Origin: Nitrospirota bacterium
GTDB taxonomy: Bacteria > Nitrospirota > Leptospirillia > Leptospirillales > Leptospirillaceae
Direction: 5' to 3'
DNA: 64,000 bases
Assembly (NCBI GenBank): GCA_021801345.1
Contig: JAJYYA010000024.1
Span: 62,001 to 126,000, forward strand
Each line of letters opens with the position of its first letter. Positions within the stretch are counted from its first letter, which is position 1. The translations under genes and the position numbers were made by a program. The notes under the pieces are model-generated. The model had not been told where the DNA came from and ran no database searches. It was given only the letters and a program-made list of their open reading frames with translations. Shown piece after piece: positions 8,384 through 18,238 of the stretch.

Positions 8384-9732
8384 TTTTGCTCCGGAAATAG
8401 TGCGAGAATGGGGGCCAGCTTCTCCATTGTCCGGTCGAGGGGGCCGCCCAGACGCTCGAAGACGCGACGAGCCGCCTCTCCCATCAGAAGGCGCCTCTCC
8501 CTGTCTTTTGCGAGGGCCAACAAGGTTGCCGGGAGTTCCTTTTGGTCGGCAACTTCACAAATCGCTCCCGCCTCTCTAAGAGGGGCGACGAGAGGGGCGA
8601 TATGGTCCTGGTGGGGACCCAGGAGAAGGGGCTTGCCATGGAAGGCCGCCTCCACGGGGGAGTGGCCCCCGACCGGATCGAGGGTCCCCCCCACAAAGAC
8701 GAGGTCCGCCTCCCCGAGAACCCGACCGAGTTCCCCGTAGGTGTCGAGGAGAAAAACGGGAAGGCGGGGCGCAGATCCCACTCCGGGCTCCGCCCTGTCG
8801 TCAGTCTTTGCGCCATGCCCTTCTCCCGTGCATGTGTCGGGTCGGGTCCGGAGAATCGGATGGACGGAGGCGGGAAGACGCGAGAGAAATTCGGGGAGAG
8901 TCTCGAGATGGCGGAGGGCGAGAACCGGATGGATTGTTGTCCCGGCGGAGCGGGCCAAAAGGCAGGCGTCGACGATTGCGAGGGCCTCCTCCGGATGGAC
9001 GGAGCCTCCGACGAGGATCAGGGGGGAGGTTTCAACGGGAGGGGAGAGCGGAGAGCTCCTCTCCCTCCCGAGCCAGCGCACAATCTCACCTTCGGCGTCC
9101 GGCGAGGAGACCTTGGCGGGGGTCAAATCCCATTTGAGGTTGCCGGTGACGGCCAAGGCCGTCTCCCTGACTCCAAGCGCCAGAAATCTCGCCCGGTCTG
9201 TCTCTCCGGAGACGAGGACGGGCGAGAGGTCGGCAAAGAGTCTCCGGACGAGAAAGGACAGACGGCTGTAGCGGGCAAAGCTTCGGGAGGAGAGACGCCC
9301 GTTGACGATCCCGACGGGGATGCCCCTCTCCCTTGCCGCAAGCAGCATGGCGGGCCAGATCTCGGTTTCGAAGAGGAGGATCGCTCTCACCCGCCGGCTC
9401 GAAAGAAAGGGACCCCAGAGACCCGGAAGGTCGAGGGGGGCGAGCGAGACGGGGATGTCGGGGTGGGCGGAGGCCAGGGCGTTTCGTCCGGTCGCGGTCA
9501 TCGCGGTCAGAATCAGGGGGAGCCGGCTCGAAAGTCTTTTGATCAAGGGCTCCGCTGCGCGCGCTTCGCCGAGGGAGGCCACGTGAAGAAGGAGGCAGGG
9601 TTCCCGTCCGGGCCGGGCCCGGGCGAGTCCCAGCCTCTCCCGGAAAAAGGGCCGGGCCCGGGGAAAGAAGAGCCAGACAACTCCGAGAAGCGGGAGGAGA
9701 AAGGGCCAGAGAAGAAGGTTGAGAAGCTTCAT
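8380..9732 (-). CDS. waaA: 3-deoxy-D-manno-octulosonic acid (Kdo) transferase
   Basis: Adds Kdo to lipid IVA. One N-terminal membrane segment (LLNLLLWPFLLPLLGVVWLF), then HVASLGEARAAEPLI with the catalytic Glu, FETEIWPAMLLAARERGIP, NGRLSSRSFARY, TGNLKWD, and the C-terminal GT-B segment DPVGGHSPVEAA. The ATG at 9732 overlaps the lpxB stop (ATGA); the open frame upstream of it to 11103 is only the alternate frame of lpxB. 450 residues, slightly long because of a loop around residues 320-345. Mono- or bifunctionality cannot be judged. Confidence 0.92.
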   Translation of the reverse strand: MKLLNLLLWPFLLPLLGVVWLFFPRARPFFRERLGLARARPGREPCLLLHVASLGEARAAEPLIKRLSSRLPLILTAMTATGRNALASAHPDIPVSLAPLDLPGLWGPFLSSRRVRAILLFETEIWPAMLLAARERGIPVGIVNGRLSSRSFARYSRLSFLVRRLFADLSPVLVSGETDRARFLALGVRETALAVTGNLKWDLTPAKVSSPDAEGEIVRWLGRERSSPLSPPVETSPLILVGGSVHPEEALAIVDACLLARSAGTTIHPVLALRHLETLPEFLSRLPASVHPILRTRPDTCTGEGHGAKTDDRAEPGVGSAPRLPVFLLDTYGELGRVLGEADLVFVGGTLDPVGGHSPVEAAFHGKPLLLGPHQDHIAPLVAPLREAGAICEVADQKELPATLLALAKDRERRLLMGEAARRVFERLGGPLDRTMEKLAPILALFPEQK

Positions 9733-10919
9733 CCGGGCACTTCCGCGCCCTCGGGGGGAGGCGCATCCGGGCCGCAAAGGCCGCTTTTGGCCAAAATGGC
9801 CCGGGCGATTCTTCCGGAGGCCCCGGGTCCCCCCAGAACGGTCCGGAGGTCGGCGAGATCCCTCCGGATCCTCTCCCTTTCCGAAGGGTCGGAGAGAATC
9901 GGGAGAAGATGGTCGGCCATCGCTTCCGGCGTGGCGGCCTCCTGAATGAGTTCGGGGGCGACCATGCGACCGGCGACGAGATTCACCATCCCGATGGCGG
10001 GCACCTTGACCAGAAGCCGCGCAAGCCTGTAGCTCCCCTCGTTCATGACATAGACGACGACTTGCGGGGTTCCGGCAAGCCCTGTCTCGAGAGTGGCGGT
10101 TCCGGAGGTGACGAGGGCGGCGTCCGAGGCGCACATCACCTCGCGAAAGCGGCCGGAGATCCGGATCACGGGGGGGTGGAGAGTGCGGGACTCGATCTTT
10201 CTGTAGATTTCGGCCGGGACGCTGGGGGGAACGGGAACGAGGGCCCGGATCCCCGGCAGACTTTTTTCGAGAAGGGCGAGGGCCGAGAGCATCCGGGGGT
10301 AGAGGCGGCCGATCTCCCCCACCCGGCTCCCCGGGGCGAGGGCCACGACGGGACCCGGGCGCTCCACGCCGAGGAAGGCTTTCCGAAGCCCCTCTCTTTC
10401 TTCGGGCCCCGGAAAGGAGTCGTCGAGGAGGGGGTGCCCGGCATAGGTGACGGGGACTTTGTGATCGCGGTAGAAGGCCTCCTCGAAGGGGAAGATCACG
10501 AACATGTGATCGACAAGCCGCCGTATGGTCCGAACCCGCCCCTTCCGCCAGGCCCAGAGCTGGGGGCTCACGTAGTAGTGGATGCGGACGCCGCGAGCCT
10601 TCAGTGCTCGGGCCAAAATGAGGTTGAAGTCGGGAAAGTCGATCAGGACGGCGGTCCGGATCTTCTCCCTGTCGACGGTGGCAAGGAGGGTCCGATAGGA
10701 GGCGATCACTCCGGGAAGCCGGGCGGCAACCTCGAAAAAGCCCATGACGTTGAGGCGTTCCATGGGAACGACGATCCGGGCGCCGGCGGCCTCGATGGCG
10801 GGGCCTCCGGCGGCATAACAGACGAGATCGGGGCAGATCTTTTTCATCTCGGAGAGGAGAAGGGCCCCATGATGGTCTCCCGACGCCTCTCCGGCGACGA
10901 GAAGAAGGGAGGAGCTCAC
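9729..10919 (-). CDS. lpxB: Lipid-A-disaccharide synthase
   Basis: GT19 enzyme joining UDP-2,3-diacylglucosamine and lipid X. Family motifs in order: LLVAGEASGDHHGALL at the N-terminus, GGPAIEAAGARIV, MGFFEVAARLPG, DFPDFNLILA, YYVSPQLWAWRKGRV, FPFEEAFYRDHKVPVTYAGHP and a late SGTATLETGLAGTPQVVVY. 396 residues. GTG start at 10919 overlaps the stop of the Gfo/Idh gene (GTGA). Confidence 0.95.
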   Translation of the reverse strand: MSSSLLLVAGEASGDHHGALLLSEMKKICPDLVCYAAGGPAIEAAGARIVVPMERLNVMGFFEVAARLPGVIASYRTLLATVDREKIRTAVLIDFPDFNLILARALKARGVRIHYYVSPQLWAWRKGRVRTIRRLVDHMFVIFPFEEAFYRDHKVPVTYAGHPLLDDSFPGPEEREGLRKAFLGVERPGPVVALAPGSRVGEIGRLYPRMLSALALLEKSLPGIRALVPVPPSVPAEIYRKIESRTLHPPVIRISGRFREVMCASDAALVTSGTATLETGLAGTPQVVVYVMNEGSYRLARLLVKVPAIGMVNLVAGRMVAPELIQEAATPEAMADHLLPILSDPSERERIRRDLADLRTVLGGPGASGRIARAILAKSGLCGPDAPPPEGAEVPG

Positions 10920-11902
10920 GAGAGGGGGTCGTCTTCTTCAGTATCGTGGAAGCGCTCGAGGCTTTCGTGGGCAAGCCTGTTGACCTCGAGTGCCACCTCG
11001 AGCGCCTGGCAGGCCTCCTCCCCCGAGACCTTGGGCGGAAGACCGTTGCGAAGAGAGTCGATGAAGGTGCCGAGCTCCTTCTTGAGAGGCTCTTCGTTCG
11101 CAAAGGTCTTTTTGGAGCGGGAGATCTCGGGAAGTGAGGAGGGTTCGAACTTTACCGTGGCGACGCCAAGCTCCCGCGTCTCGTAATTGAGGGAGTAGTA
11201 AAGGCCCCTTCGGTCGAAAAGACGGATCTTTCGGACCTTTTCCAGAGAGACTCGGGAGGCGGTCACAGAAGCAAGACAGCCGTTTTTGAACTCGATCCAT
11301 GCGTTGGCCAGGTCGATGTGGCTGGTGACGGCAGGCGTCCCCACCACCCGCATCGTCGTGATCGGCGACTTGACCAGTGCCAGAATAATATCGATATCGT
11401 GGATCATGAGATCGACGATGACGGGGACGTCGGTGGCCCGGAGGCCGAAGGGAGAGAGTCGCTGAGCCTCGATATAGGCCGGCCGGACGCCCGATTCGAG
11501 CATGGCGACGACGCCCGGATTGAAGCGTTCGATATGGCCGACCTGGAGAAGAACCCCAGCCTGGCGGACCGCATCGAGAACCTTCCGGGCAGAGGCAAGA
11601 CTGTCGGCAATGGGCTTTTCAAGAAAGAGCGCAACCTTTTTTCGGGCGAGGATCCGGAGGGCGACCTCGGCGTGGGTGCTCGTGGGGGTCACGACAGAGA
11701 GGGCATCGACCCGGTCCGTGAGTTCTTCCAAGGAGGAGAAAACCGGAACCTTGAGACGTGCGCCGATCTCCTCCGCGCGGCGGAGATCGCTGTCGAAGAT
11801 GCCGGCCAAAAGGACGTGGGGAAGCTCGGAGTAGACCCGGGCGTGGTGCTGTCCCAGATATCCGACTCCGACGACGCCGACCGAGACCGTCTCCCGGGCC
11901 AT
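10916..11902 (-). CDS. Gfo/Idh/MocA-family NAD(P)-dependent oxidoreductase in the lpx operon
   Basis: 328 residues: N-terminal nucleotide-binding fold (VGVVGVGYLGQHHARVYSEL), then EKPIADSLASARKVLDA, the conserved EKP motif, and a C-terminal alpha/beta domain with MIHDIDIILAL, where a His-Asp pair is placed as in the family active site. The ATG at 11902 overlaps the lpxI stop (ATGA). The substrate is unknown. Genes of this kind lie between lpxI and lpxB in several phyla. In Acidithiobacillus the related GnnA, with aminotransferase GnnB, makes the 3-amino sugar used by LpxA; no GnnB is visible here, so that role is only a possibility. Confidence 0.85.
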   Translation of the reverse strand: MARETVSVGVVGVGYLGQHHARVYSELPHVLLAGIFDSDLRRAEEIGARLKVPVFSSLEELTDRVDALSVVTPTSTHAEVALRILARKKVALFLEKPIADSLASARKVLDAVRQAGVLLQVGHIERFNPGVVAMLESGVRPAYIEAQRLSPFGLRATDVPVIVDLMIHDIDIILALVKSPITTMRVVGTPAVTSHIDLANAWIEFKNGCLASVTASRVSLEKVRKIRLFDRRGLYYSLNYETRELGVATVKFEPSSLPEISRSKKTFANEEPLKKELGTFIDSLRNGLPPKVSGEEACQALEVALEVNRLAHESLERFHDTEEDDPLS

Positions 11903-12750
11903 CACTCGATCCCCACGACAGAGATGCCGGAACTGTCGGCCAAAGAGAGAGTCTCCTCCCGGTCGAAAAGAAGCGTCTTCCCGGCTTCGACGGCCAGAAC
12001 CCGCGCCTTGGCCTCGGCCATCGTCCGGATCGTCCCCGGACCGATCGAGGGGAGATCGAATCTGAGGTCCTGTCCGGGTTTTGCCATCTTGACCACCACA
12101 CATCCCTCTCCGCCGAACGTCCCCGCCCGCCGGATCGTCTCGTCGGTCCCTTCGATCGCCTCCACCGCCACCACGACCTTTTCCCGGACCACAAGGCACT
12201 GGCCAAGGTCGGCAGGACCGATGATGCGGGCGATCTCGATACCGACTCTGATATCGGCCTCTTCGGCCTCGGTGGGCTTTCTTCGGGTCAGAAGGCCTCC
12301 GGGGGCCGCCAGGTCGGGAAGAAGAAGGGTCGAGGGAACGATCTCGATCCCCTCCTTCTCGAACTCTGCAGCCAAAGCCCGCAGGGCTTCGTCGTCGTGG
12401 TATCGGGAGAGTCGTCCCAAAATCATCATTCCCTTCCAGTCGGGACGGAGATCGAAGAGGCGGGGCTTTCTGACCCCTCCCACAAAGGCCGCCCTGGCGA
12501 TGCCGTTTTTATGAAAGGTGTCGAAGATCGCGCCCACCTGTCCCAGACGGATCCATCGCACCGGGAACCCCAGGTCGTCGATGGAGGGGTCGGTCTCCCC
12601 CTCGTGGGCGACAACCACGACGCGGGCGCCTGTACGACGGGCCGCCTCGAGAAAAAGTCGGGGAAAGGAGCCGTTGCCGGCGATCATTCCGACGGGAGGC
12701 TCGTCGACCGTCTCGCGGGACCCTCCCCGGTCCCGGGGGCTCTCCGTCAA
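11902..12750 (-). CDS. lpxI: UDP-2,3-diacylglucosamine pyrophosphatase LpxI
   Basis: Makes lipid X from UDP-diacyl-GlcN; replaces LpxH in many non-gamma lineages, and no lpxH is seen here. The LpxI/DUF1009 pattern is clear: VGMIAGNGSFPRLFLEAARR, RLGQVGAIFDTFHKNG, FVGGVRKPRLFDLRPD, and the C-terminal KMAKPGQDLRFDLPSIGPGT segment with the conserved Asp-rich region. The TTG at 12750 overlaps the lpxA stop (TTGA) and leaves about 20 residues before the usual start; an ATG at 12687 would begin at MIAGNGS and seems too short. 282 residues. Confidence 0.92.
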   Translation of the reverse strand: MTESPRDRGGSRETVDEPPVGMIAGNGSFPRLFLEAARRTGARVVVVAHEGETDPSIDDLGFPVRWIRLGQVGAIFDTFHKNGIARAAFVGGVRKPRLFDLRPDWKGMMILGRLSRYHDDEALRALAAEFEKEGIEIVPSTLLLPDLAAPGGLLTRRKPTEAEEADIRVGIEIARIIGPADLGQCLVVREKVVVAVEAIEGTDETIRRAGTFGGEGCVVVKMAKPGQDLRFDLPSIGPGTIRTMAEAKARVLAVEAGKTLLFDREETLSLADSSGISVVGIE

Positions 12751-13604
12751 GACTCTTCCTCCCCGCCCCCGCGGGGCGAAGTCAGGACCCCCCTTTTAGA
12801 GGATTCGATGAAGTCGAGAAGATGGAGGATCTCGGGGGTCGCCTCGACCGTCGTCCGGACCCGTTCGATGGATTCGTTCATGGGAAGACCGGAGCGGAAG
12901 AGGATCTGGTAGGCCTTCTTGAGAAGGACGACCGCGTCGTGGGAGATATTGTTTCTCCGGAGGCCTTCCTGGTTCAGGCCGTAGAGGTAGGCGCGGTTGC
13001 CCGACGCCCAGACGAAGGGCGGGACGTCCTTCGGAACGCCGCTCATTCCCCCGACCATGGCGAATCTTCCCACCCGCACGAACTGGTGGATGCCGGAGAG
13101 GCCGCCGATGATGGCACCGTCATCGATGGTGATGTGTCCGGCAAGGTTGGCGGAGTTGGCCATGATGACGCGGGATCCGATCCGGCAGTCGTGCGCGACG
13201 TGGCAATAGGCCATCAGAAGATTGTTGTCGCCGAGGACGGTCTCCATCCCCCCCCCTTCGGTCCCCCGGTGAATCGTCACCGACTCGCGGATCGTGTTCC
13301 CGGAGCCGATGATCGTCCGTGCCGGCTCTCCGCGGTATTTGAGATCCTGGGGAGCCATGCCGATCGTTGTGAAGGGGTAAATGGTATTTCTCTCTCCCAG
13401 CGTCGTGTGGCCGTCGATGACGACGTGGGAGAGAAGGCGGGTTCCTACGCCCAGCCGCACATGCTCTCCGACGACGCAGAAGGGCCCGATCTCCACCCCC
13501 GGATCGAGGATGGCCCCGGGGTGGACGGAGGAGGAGGGATGAACGACAATAGTCCCTTCGGAGTAGCTCCGGGAGATCTCCCCGGAATCTTTTTTCCTTG
13601 TCAT
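12747..13604 (-). CDS. lpxA: UDP-N-acetylglucosamine O-acyltransferase
   Basis: First step of lipid A synthesis. Left-handed beta-helix hexapeptide repeats run from about residue 17 to 190, with the catalytic His in [12 protein letters not shown] and the family motif [16 protein letters not shown] before the C-terminal helices. 285 residues. The ATG at 13604 overlaps the fabZ stop (ATGA). The coding strand contains a run of nine G (13248-13256) encoding EGGGM. About 17 residues precede the first hexapeptide, more than in E. coli. Confidence 0.94.
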   Translation of the reverse strand: MTRKKDSGEISRSYSEGTIVVHPSSSVHPGAILDPGVEIGPFCVVGEHVRLGVGTRLLSHVVIDGHTTLGERNTIYPFTTIGMAPQDLKYRGEPARTIIGSGNTIRESVTIHRGTEGGGMETVLGDNNLLMAYCHVAHDCRIGSRVIMANSANLAGHITIDDGAIIGGLSGIHQFVRVGRFAMVGGMSGVPKDVPPFVWASGNRAYLYGLNQEGLRRNNISHDAVVLLKKAYQILFRSGLPMNESIERVRTTVEATPEILHLLDFIESSKRGVLTSPRGGGEEES

Positions 13605-14050
13605 GCCCCCTCCCCTTTTTTGCGGATCATGGCCAAAAGTGTCGCCTCGCAGACCTGCCACTCTCCGACATGGATCGTTCCGGCCATCTTCCAGGAGCTT
13701 CCCCGAACCTTGAGGGTCGTCATGGTGATGCGAAGCTGGTCTCCCGGAAGAACCGGTCGGCGAAATCGGGCATCGTCGATTCCCAGGAAAAAGGGGATCC
13801 GGTCCTCCTTCTCCTGGCCGGAACAAATGGCGAGGATCCCTCCGACCTGAGCCATGGCCTCCACGAGAAGCACCCCCGGCATCATGGGCGTTCCGGGAAA
13901 GTGCCCCTGGAAGAACGGTTCGTTGATCGTGACGTTCTTGATGGCGACGATCCGACGATTCGGCTCCACCTCGAGCACCCTGTCCACAAGAAGAAACGGG
14001 TACCTGTGGGGAAGAATGGATAAGATTTCTCCGATTTCAATGGGTCCCAT
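13601..14050 (-). CDS. fabZ: (3R)-hydroxyacyl-ACP dehydratase
   Basis: Hot-dog fold dehydratase of fatty-acid elongation, which competes with LpxA and LpxD for hydroxyacyl-ACP. [18 protein letters not shown] is the family N-terminus; the active-site His and Glu are in [20 protein letters not shown]. 149 residues from the ATG at 14050 ([18 protein letters not shown]); the first codons overlap the end of lpxD by 14 nt. Location between lpxD and lpxA is the classic arrangement. Confidence 0.95.
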   Translation of the reverse strand: MGPIEIGEILSILPHRYPFLLVDRVLEVEPNRRIVAIKNVTINEPFFQGHFPGTPMMPGVLLVEAMAQVGGILAICSGQEKEDRIPFFLGIDDARFRRPVLPGDQLRITMTTLKVRGSSWKMAGTIHVGEWQVCEATLLAMIRKKGEGA

Positions 14051-15107
14051 CGCCCTCTCCGTTAGTGTCGTTTGTCTGCTCGGAGGTTCCCGAGCCTCCG
14101 AATACAGCCTTTTCAAGTCGGGAAATCCTTTTTATCAGAAGCGGCAAAGACTTTAGCGAGCCCTGAACCCTGAGCCAGAGGCTGTGGGGAAGGGCGGGGC
14201 TGCCGGAAACACGCGAATTTGGCTCAAGGGAGTGGGCGACCCCGGACTGGGCGCCGACCATCGTGCCGGACCCGACCTCGATATGTCCCACGACCCCGAC
14301 CTGGCCGGCCAGGATCACCCGGTCGCCAAGGCGCGTCGATCCGGAGACTCCGGCCTGGGCGACGATGACGCAGTCGTTCCCTGTCCGCACATTGTGGGCG
14401 ATCTGGACGAGATTGTCGATCTTCGTTCCTCGGCCGATCACCGTCTCCCCGAAGGTCGCCCGGTCGATGGTGACGTTGGCTCCGATCTCCACGTCGTCTT
14501 CGAGGACGACCGTTCCGGTCTGGGGGATCTTCATTCGCCGCCCTTCGGGCGCCTCGGCAAAGCCGAAGCCGTCCGAGCCGATCACGGCGCCGCTTTGGAT
14601 GATCACCCGGTCGCCCGTCCGGACCCTGTCGAGAAGGGAGACGCGGGGATAGAGAAGGCAATTCTTGCCGATCTTCGCATCGCTCCCGACGACACAGCCG
14701 GGAAAGAGAAGCGTGCCGTCGCCGATCTCGGCCCGGGCCTCCACGACGCATCCTGCCCGGATCTCGACATTGGAACCGATGCGGGCGGTCGGATCGATCA
14801 CTGCGGCGGGAGAGATCCCGTTTTGGGGGGAGGGCAAGGGAAAGAAGTGCTGGAGAAGGATGGCCATGGCCAGGTAGGGGGAGGCCACGACGATCTGGGG
14901 AATCGTCGCCTCGGCCAGAACCTCCGGAACGAGGATGGCACCGGCCGAAAGATGCGCGACGGCTTTTCTGTACTTCGGATTGGAAAGAAATGTAAGGTCG
15001 TTCGGGCCCGCTTCGTTCATCGGCCGAAGCGAACGGATCTCCTTCGATCCGTCCGATCCGATCAGCGTTCCTCCGACCTGCGATGCGATATGGGCAAGGG
15101 TAATCAA
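14037..15107 (-). CDS. lpxD: UDP-3-O-acylglucosamine N-acyltransferase
   Basis: Third step of the lipid A pathway. N-terminal uridine-binding domain ([16 protein letters not shown]), then a long hexapeptide-repeat beta-helix with the catalytic His in [11 protein letters not shown], and a C-terminal helix. The TTG at 15107 is chosen because AAGGAG lies 5 nt upstream; a longer TTG start at 15137 has no such site. 356 residues. Separated from skp by 39 nt. The C-terminal tail (about 30 residues, rich in Gly, Thr and Glu) is longer than in E. coli. Confidence 0.93.
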   Translation of the reverse strand: MITLAHIASQVGGTLIGSDGSKEIRSLRPMNEAGPNDLTFLSNPKYRKAVAHLSAGAILVPEVLAEATIPQIVVASPYLAMAILLQHFFPLPSPQNGISPAAVIDPTARIGSNVEIRAGCVVEARAEIGDGTLLFPGCVVGSDAKIGKNCLLYPRVSLLDRVRTGDRVIIQSGAVIGSDGFGFAEAPEGRRMKIPQTGTVVLEDDVEIGANVTIDRATFGETVIGRGTKIDNLVQIAHNVRTGNDCVIVAQAGVSGSTRLGDRVILAGQVGVVGHIEVGSGTMVGAQSGVAHSLEPNSRVSGSPALPHSLWLRVQGSLKSLPLLIKRISRLEKAVFGGSGTSEQTNDTNGEGDGTH

Positions 15108-15146
15108 TAGGACTCCTTCCCTTTTGTCCTCCGCCAAAGCCGGATG

Positions 15147-15743
15147 TTACTGGCTTGCATGCTCGTTGACGTATTTGATGACGGACTGAGTGATATCGGC
15201 ATCGGACTTGATGTAAAGATACCGGGGAGACTGGAAGGGCGGAGGATAGGGTCCGAGGGGAACCCGGAGCGGGTGCTGGGAGAGGACAAGAGAGAAGTTG
15301 AACTTCTTTCCCAGACTCCCGGTCGCCTTGTTAACGGCGTTCAGAAACTTCCGGAACTCGACAAAGCTCTCGGAGGCGATCTCCGTCTGAACCTTCTGCT
15401 GGCGCTTCTGAAAGTCCTGGACCTTCTTCTGGAATTCGAGCTCCTTGGCGCGAAGGGCGTCCTTGCTGATGACCCCCACCTGCTGGCGGATCTGTCCCTG
15501 CTCATCCTGGAGGCTCTTCTGTTCGGCCTGCATCTTCGTGACGCGGCGGTCGGCAAAGCGCTTGAGATGGGCCTGGATGGACTTTCCGAGGGTGGTCTTC
15601 TGGAAGACCTGCTGGATGTCGACCACGGCGATCTTCTCGGAGGCCATGGCCGGTGTGCTCCCAAAGACAAGGCCGGAGGCCGTCAGAACGACGGCGAGAA
15701 GGCCAGCGAGATAGCCGGATGGTGCGGTGTGTGAGCGAGTCAT
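15147..15743 (-). CDS. skp: OmpH/Skp-family periplasmic chaperone
   Basis: Holds unfolded outer-membrane proteins on the way to BamA. Signal peptide YLAGLLAVVLTASGLVF with cleavage after AMA, then the family start EKIAVVDIQQVFQKTTLGKS, a long coiled coil rich in Lys, Gln and Glu (about residues 55-125), and a C-terminal strand ending DADITQSVIKYVNEHASQ. 198 residues. ATG at 15743 with AGGAG 5 nt upstream. Lies 102 nt downstream of bamA, the usual order. Confidence 0.9.
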   Translation of the reverse strand: MTRSHTAPSGYLAGLLAVVLTASGLVFGSTPAMASEKIAVVDIQQVFQKTTLGKSIQAHLKRFADRRVTKMQAEQKSLQDEQGQIRQQVGVISKDALRAKELEFQKKVQDFQKRQQKVQTEIASESFVEFRKFLNAVNKATGSLGKKFNFSLVLSQHPLRVPLGPYPPPFQSPRYLYIKSDADITQSVIKYVNEHASQ

Positions 15744-15845
15744 CGAGTCTCCTTTTGTACTGTGATGGCGCCTCGTCCCGAGTCGGAGAAGAGACTCTTG
15801 GCGCCGGAAGGTAACGGTCCGGATCGGGAAAGGATCAGTCCTCCC

Positions 15846-18206
15846 CTATCCGCCGTACAGGGATCCCATTTCGAAGTTGACCACCGGTCCCGGATAGTTC
15901 CCCGGGAAGCCCTGAATATAGGAATTGTTGGCAAGCGGCCAGCCCAGATCGAGAGTCAGAGGGCCCATGGGAGAGTTCCACATGATGCCGACGCCGGTTC
16001 CCGGCCAGTTGAACCCTGCAAGGGAGATCGGCTGGCCCGGGAGATACTCTCCCGAGTTGTCGAAGAAGACGTCCCCGTAGAAGCCGAACTTGGCAAAGAT
16101 CGGCCAGACGTAGTCGGCGTTGAAGATGAGCTCCTTGTCCCCGCCGACGAGATAGCCGAAGGGCATGGGGCCGGCAAATCCGAAATTGTAGCCCCGGTTG
16201 GAATAGATGCCGCCCACATAGTACCGGTCCCAGACCGGGATGAATCCGTCCGGCCCGAGGGGGTTCTCGTAGCCGACCGCAAAGTGGAAGGAGAGGGTCG
16301 ACTTCTCCGTGACCGGGATAAAGAGGGTGGCATTCCCCGTGGTCTGGTAAAAGGCGGTATCCCCTCCGAAGGTGCCGCCGTAGACACCCACGTTACCCCA
16401 GATGTGGTATCCGCTGTGGGGCAGCATGTAGTTGTCGCGACGGTCGTAGGAGAACCCGACCGAGGGTCCGCTCTGGGTCCAGTACCCCACTTGCTGAAGG
16501 AAGGGGGCAAGCTCCGGAGCCTCCTGCGCCTGTTGCGGGGTCACGGCGACCAAAAAGATCTGCTCCGACTCCACAAGCCAGGAAAGGGAGGTGGAAAAAT
16601 AATACCCGAAACGCCGGGTCAGACTCAACGAACCGCCGATGGCGCTGTTCCAGTAGGTAAAGTAGTCCATGAAGGTATCGAAGAAGGAGAGGGAGGCGGC
16701 CGTCGGGGTGTCGAGGAAGTAGGGATCGGTGATGGTGAGGGAGTACATGGTGATGAAGCCGCCAAGCTCCCCGGAGAGGCTGACCGAGTCTCCTGTCCCG
16801 AAGATGTTGTTCTGGGCGATGGTGGCCATGCCCATGACCCCGAAGAGCGTGCTGTATCCTCCGCCGATCGAGAAGGTCCCGGTGGGCTTTTCCTTGACCT
16901 TCACATTCAGGTCGACGAGGTTGTCTCCGACCTGCTGGGGAACGATCTGGACGTTCTTGAAGAAGTTCAGATTGTTGAGGTTCCGGTAGGAGTCCTGGAG
17001 GGCCTGGGTGTCCATGATGCCGGACTCCTGGACGCCCAGGACCCGCCGGATCACCTTGTCGCGGGTCAGTTCGTTCCCGGCGATATTGATCTTCCGGATG
17101 TGGACGAGGCCGCCTTCGGTGATCAGGAAGGTGAGGTTGACCGTCTTCTTGCGGATGTTGGGAACGATCTGGGGCGTGACGATGGCGAAGGCGTAGCCCT
17201 TGTGTCCGTATTTTCTCGTCAGGTTGTTGATGTCCTTCTGGAGTCTTTTTCTCGAAAAGATCTGGGGGGGCTTGGTCTTGATCGTCTCGAGGATCTCCTT
17301 GGCCTTGAAGAGCTTGTTCCCGGAGACGCCGACATGGGAGATCCGGAACTGCTCTCCCTCGGTGAGAGGGAAGCGGATCTCCATCGTCTTCTTGTGGTTG
17401 TGAAAGATCCTTTTGGGCTCGCCCACGGCGACGTTGATATAGCCGTGGTTCAGGTAGAAGTCGCGGAGGCGTTCAATGTCCTGGTCGGTCTGGGTCTTCT
17501 TGTAGATTCCGGAGTCGGTCCACCAGGAGGTCAGCCAAAAGTAAGGCTTCGTCTTGATCTTTTTCTGGAGCGTCGAGGCCGGGTAGGCCTTGTTTCCGGA
17601 GAAGGTCACCTTGGTGATGTGCGTGAGGGTGCCTTCCGAAATGAGGAAGATAAGCTCGACCTTCCGGTTTGCCATGCGTTTGGTCAGGGGGACGACCGAG
17701 GCGTTGTAATACCCGGACTTCTTGTAGAGAGCCTCGATCCGGCGCACGTTCTGGTGGACTTCGTAGCCGTCGTAGAAGGAGGCCGGCAGGATGGTCAGCT
17801 TTTTCCTGAGATCCGAATCGGACTCGTTGTTGTTGCCGATGAAGCTGATCTTCTCGACGGTCGATCTCTCGGTGACCCTGAATGTGAGCGCGACCCCTCC
17901 CTCGAACCCTTTGGCATAGACCTCGATCCGATCGAAGTAGCCGGTCTGATAAAGGGACTTGATATCCCCGGAGATGGCAGACTGGGAGAAAGGATCGCCG
18001 ACCTTGTTGTGAATCTTCTGGCGGATGGTCGAGGTATCGATCTTCCTGTTTCCCTTGATGTCGATCCGGGTGATCAAAACGGGAAGAAGATCGCTTCCGG
18101 GGGCTCCGGGGGCGGCCAAAGACTCCTTGGGTTGAGCAGGAAAAAGTGCGAAGAGAAGAAGGATCGCGGGAAGAAGTCTTGAAAAAAAAGACCGCACAGG
18201 GAACAT
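15846..18206 (-). CDS. bamA: Outer-membrane protein assembly factor BamA
   Basis: Inserts beta-barrels into the outer membrane. Signal peptide MFPVRSFFSRLLPAILLLF, five POTRA domains (roughly residues 45-410, each with a GN.....L....... GYF/Y pattern such as SLYQTGYFDRIEV and LYKKSGYYNASVV), then a 16-strand barrel with a Gly/Tyr-rich sequence and the lid motif SNRGYNFG. The ATG at 18206 is chosen from the signal peptide; an upstream in-frame ATG at 18287 would add 27 residues that include an 18-bp tandem duplication. Neither start has a clear ribosome site. The protein ends FEMGSLYGG, without the usual terminal aromatic residue. Confidence 0.92.
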   Translation of the reverse strand: MFPVRSFFSRLLPAILLLFALFPAQPKESLAAPGAPGSDLLPVLITRIDIKGNRKIDTSTIRQKIHNKVGDPFSQSAISGDIKSLYQTGYFDRIEVYAKGFEGGVALTFRVTERSTVEKISFIGNNNESDSDLRKKLTILPASFYDGYEVHQNVRRIEALYKKSGYYNASVVPLTKRMANRKVELIFLISEGTLTHITKVTFSGNKAYPASTLQKKIKTKPYFWLTSWWTDSGIYKKTQTDQDIERLRDFYLNHGYINVAVGEPKRIFHNHKKTMEIRFPLTEGEQFRISHVGVSGNKLFKAKEILETIKTKPPQIFSRKRLQKDINNLTRKYGHKGYAFAIVTPQIVPNIRKKTVNLTFLITEGGLVHIRKINIAGNELTRDKVIRRVLGVQESGIMDTQALQDSYRNLNNLNFFKNVQIVPQQVGDNLVDLNVKVKEKPTGTFSIGGGYSTLFGVMGMATIAQNNIFGTGDSVSLSGELGGFITMYSLTITDPYFLDTPTAASLSFFDTFMDYFTYWNSAIGGSLSLTRRFGYYFSTSLSWLVESEQIFLVAVTPQQAQEAPELAPFLQQVGYWTQSGPSVGFSYDRRDNYMLPHSGYHIWGNVGVYGGTFGGDTAFYQTTGNATLFIPVTEKSTLSFHFAVGYENPLGPDGFIPVWDRYYVGGIYSNRGYNFGFAGPMPFGYLVGGDKELIFNADYVWPIFAKFGFYGDVFFDNSGEYLPGQPISLAGFNWPGTGVGIMWNSPMGPLTLDLGWPLANNSYIQGFPGNYPGPVVNFEMGSLYGG

Positions 18207-18238
18207 GCCGGAAAACGAGGGAGCGGGTCGCAGGTCAA

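Noticed and set aside
8380-11103. A 907-codon open frame on the minus strand
   Set aside because: Only its last 450 codons are waaA; the rest is the out-of-frame shadow of lpxB, which has all family motifs in another frame.
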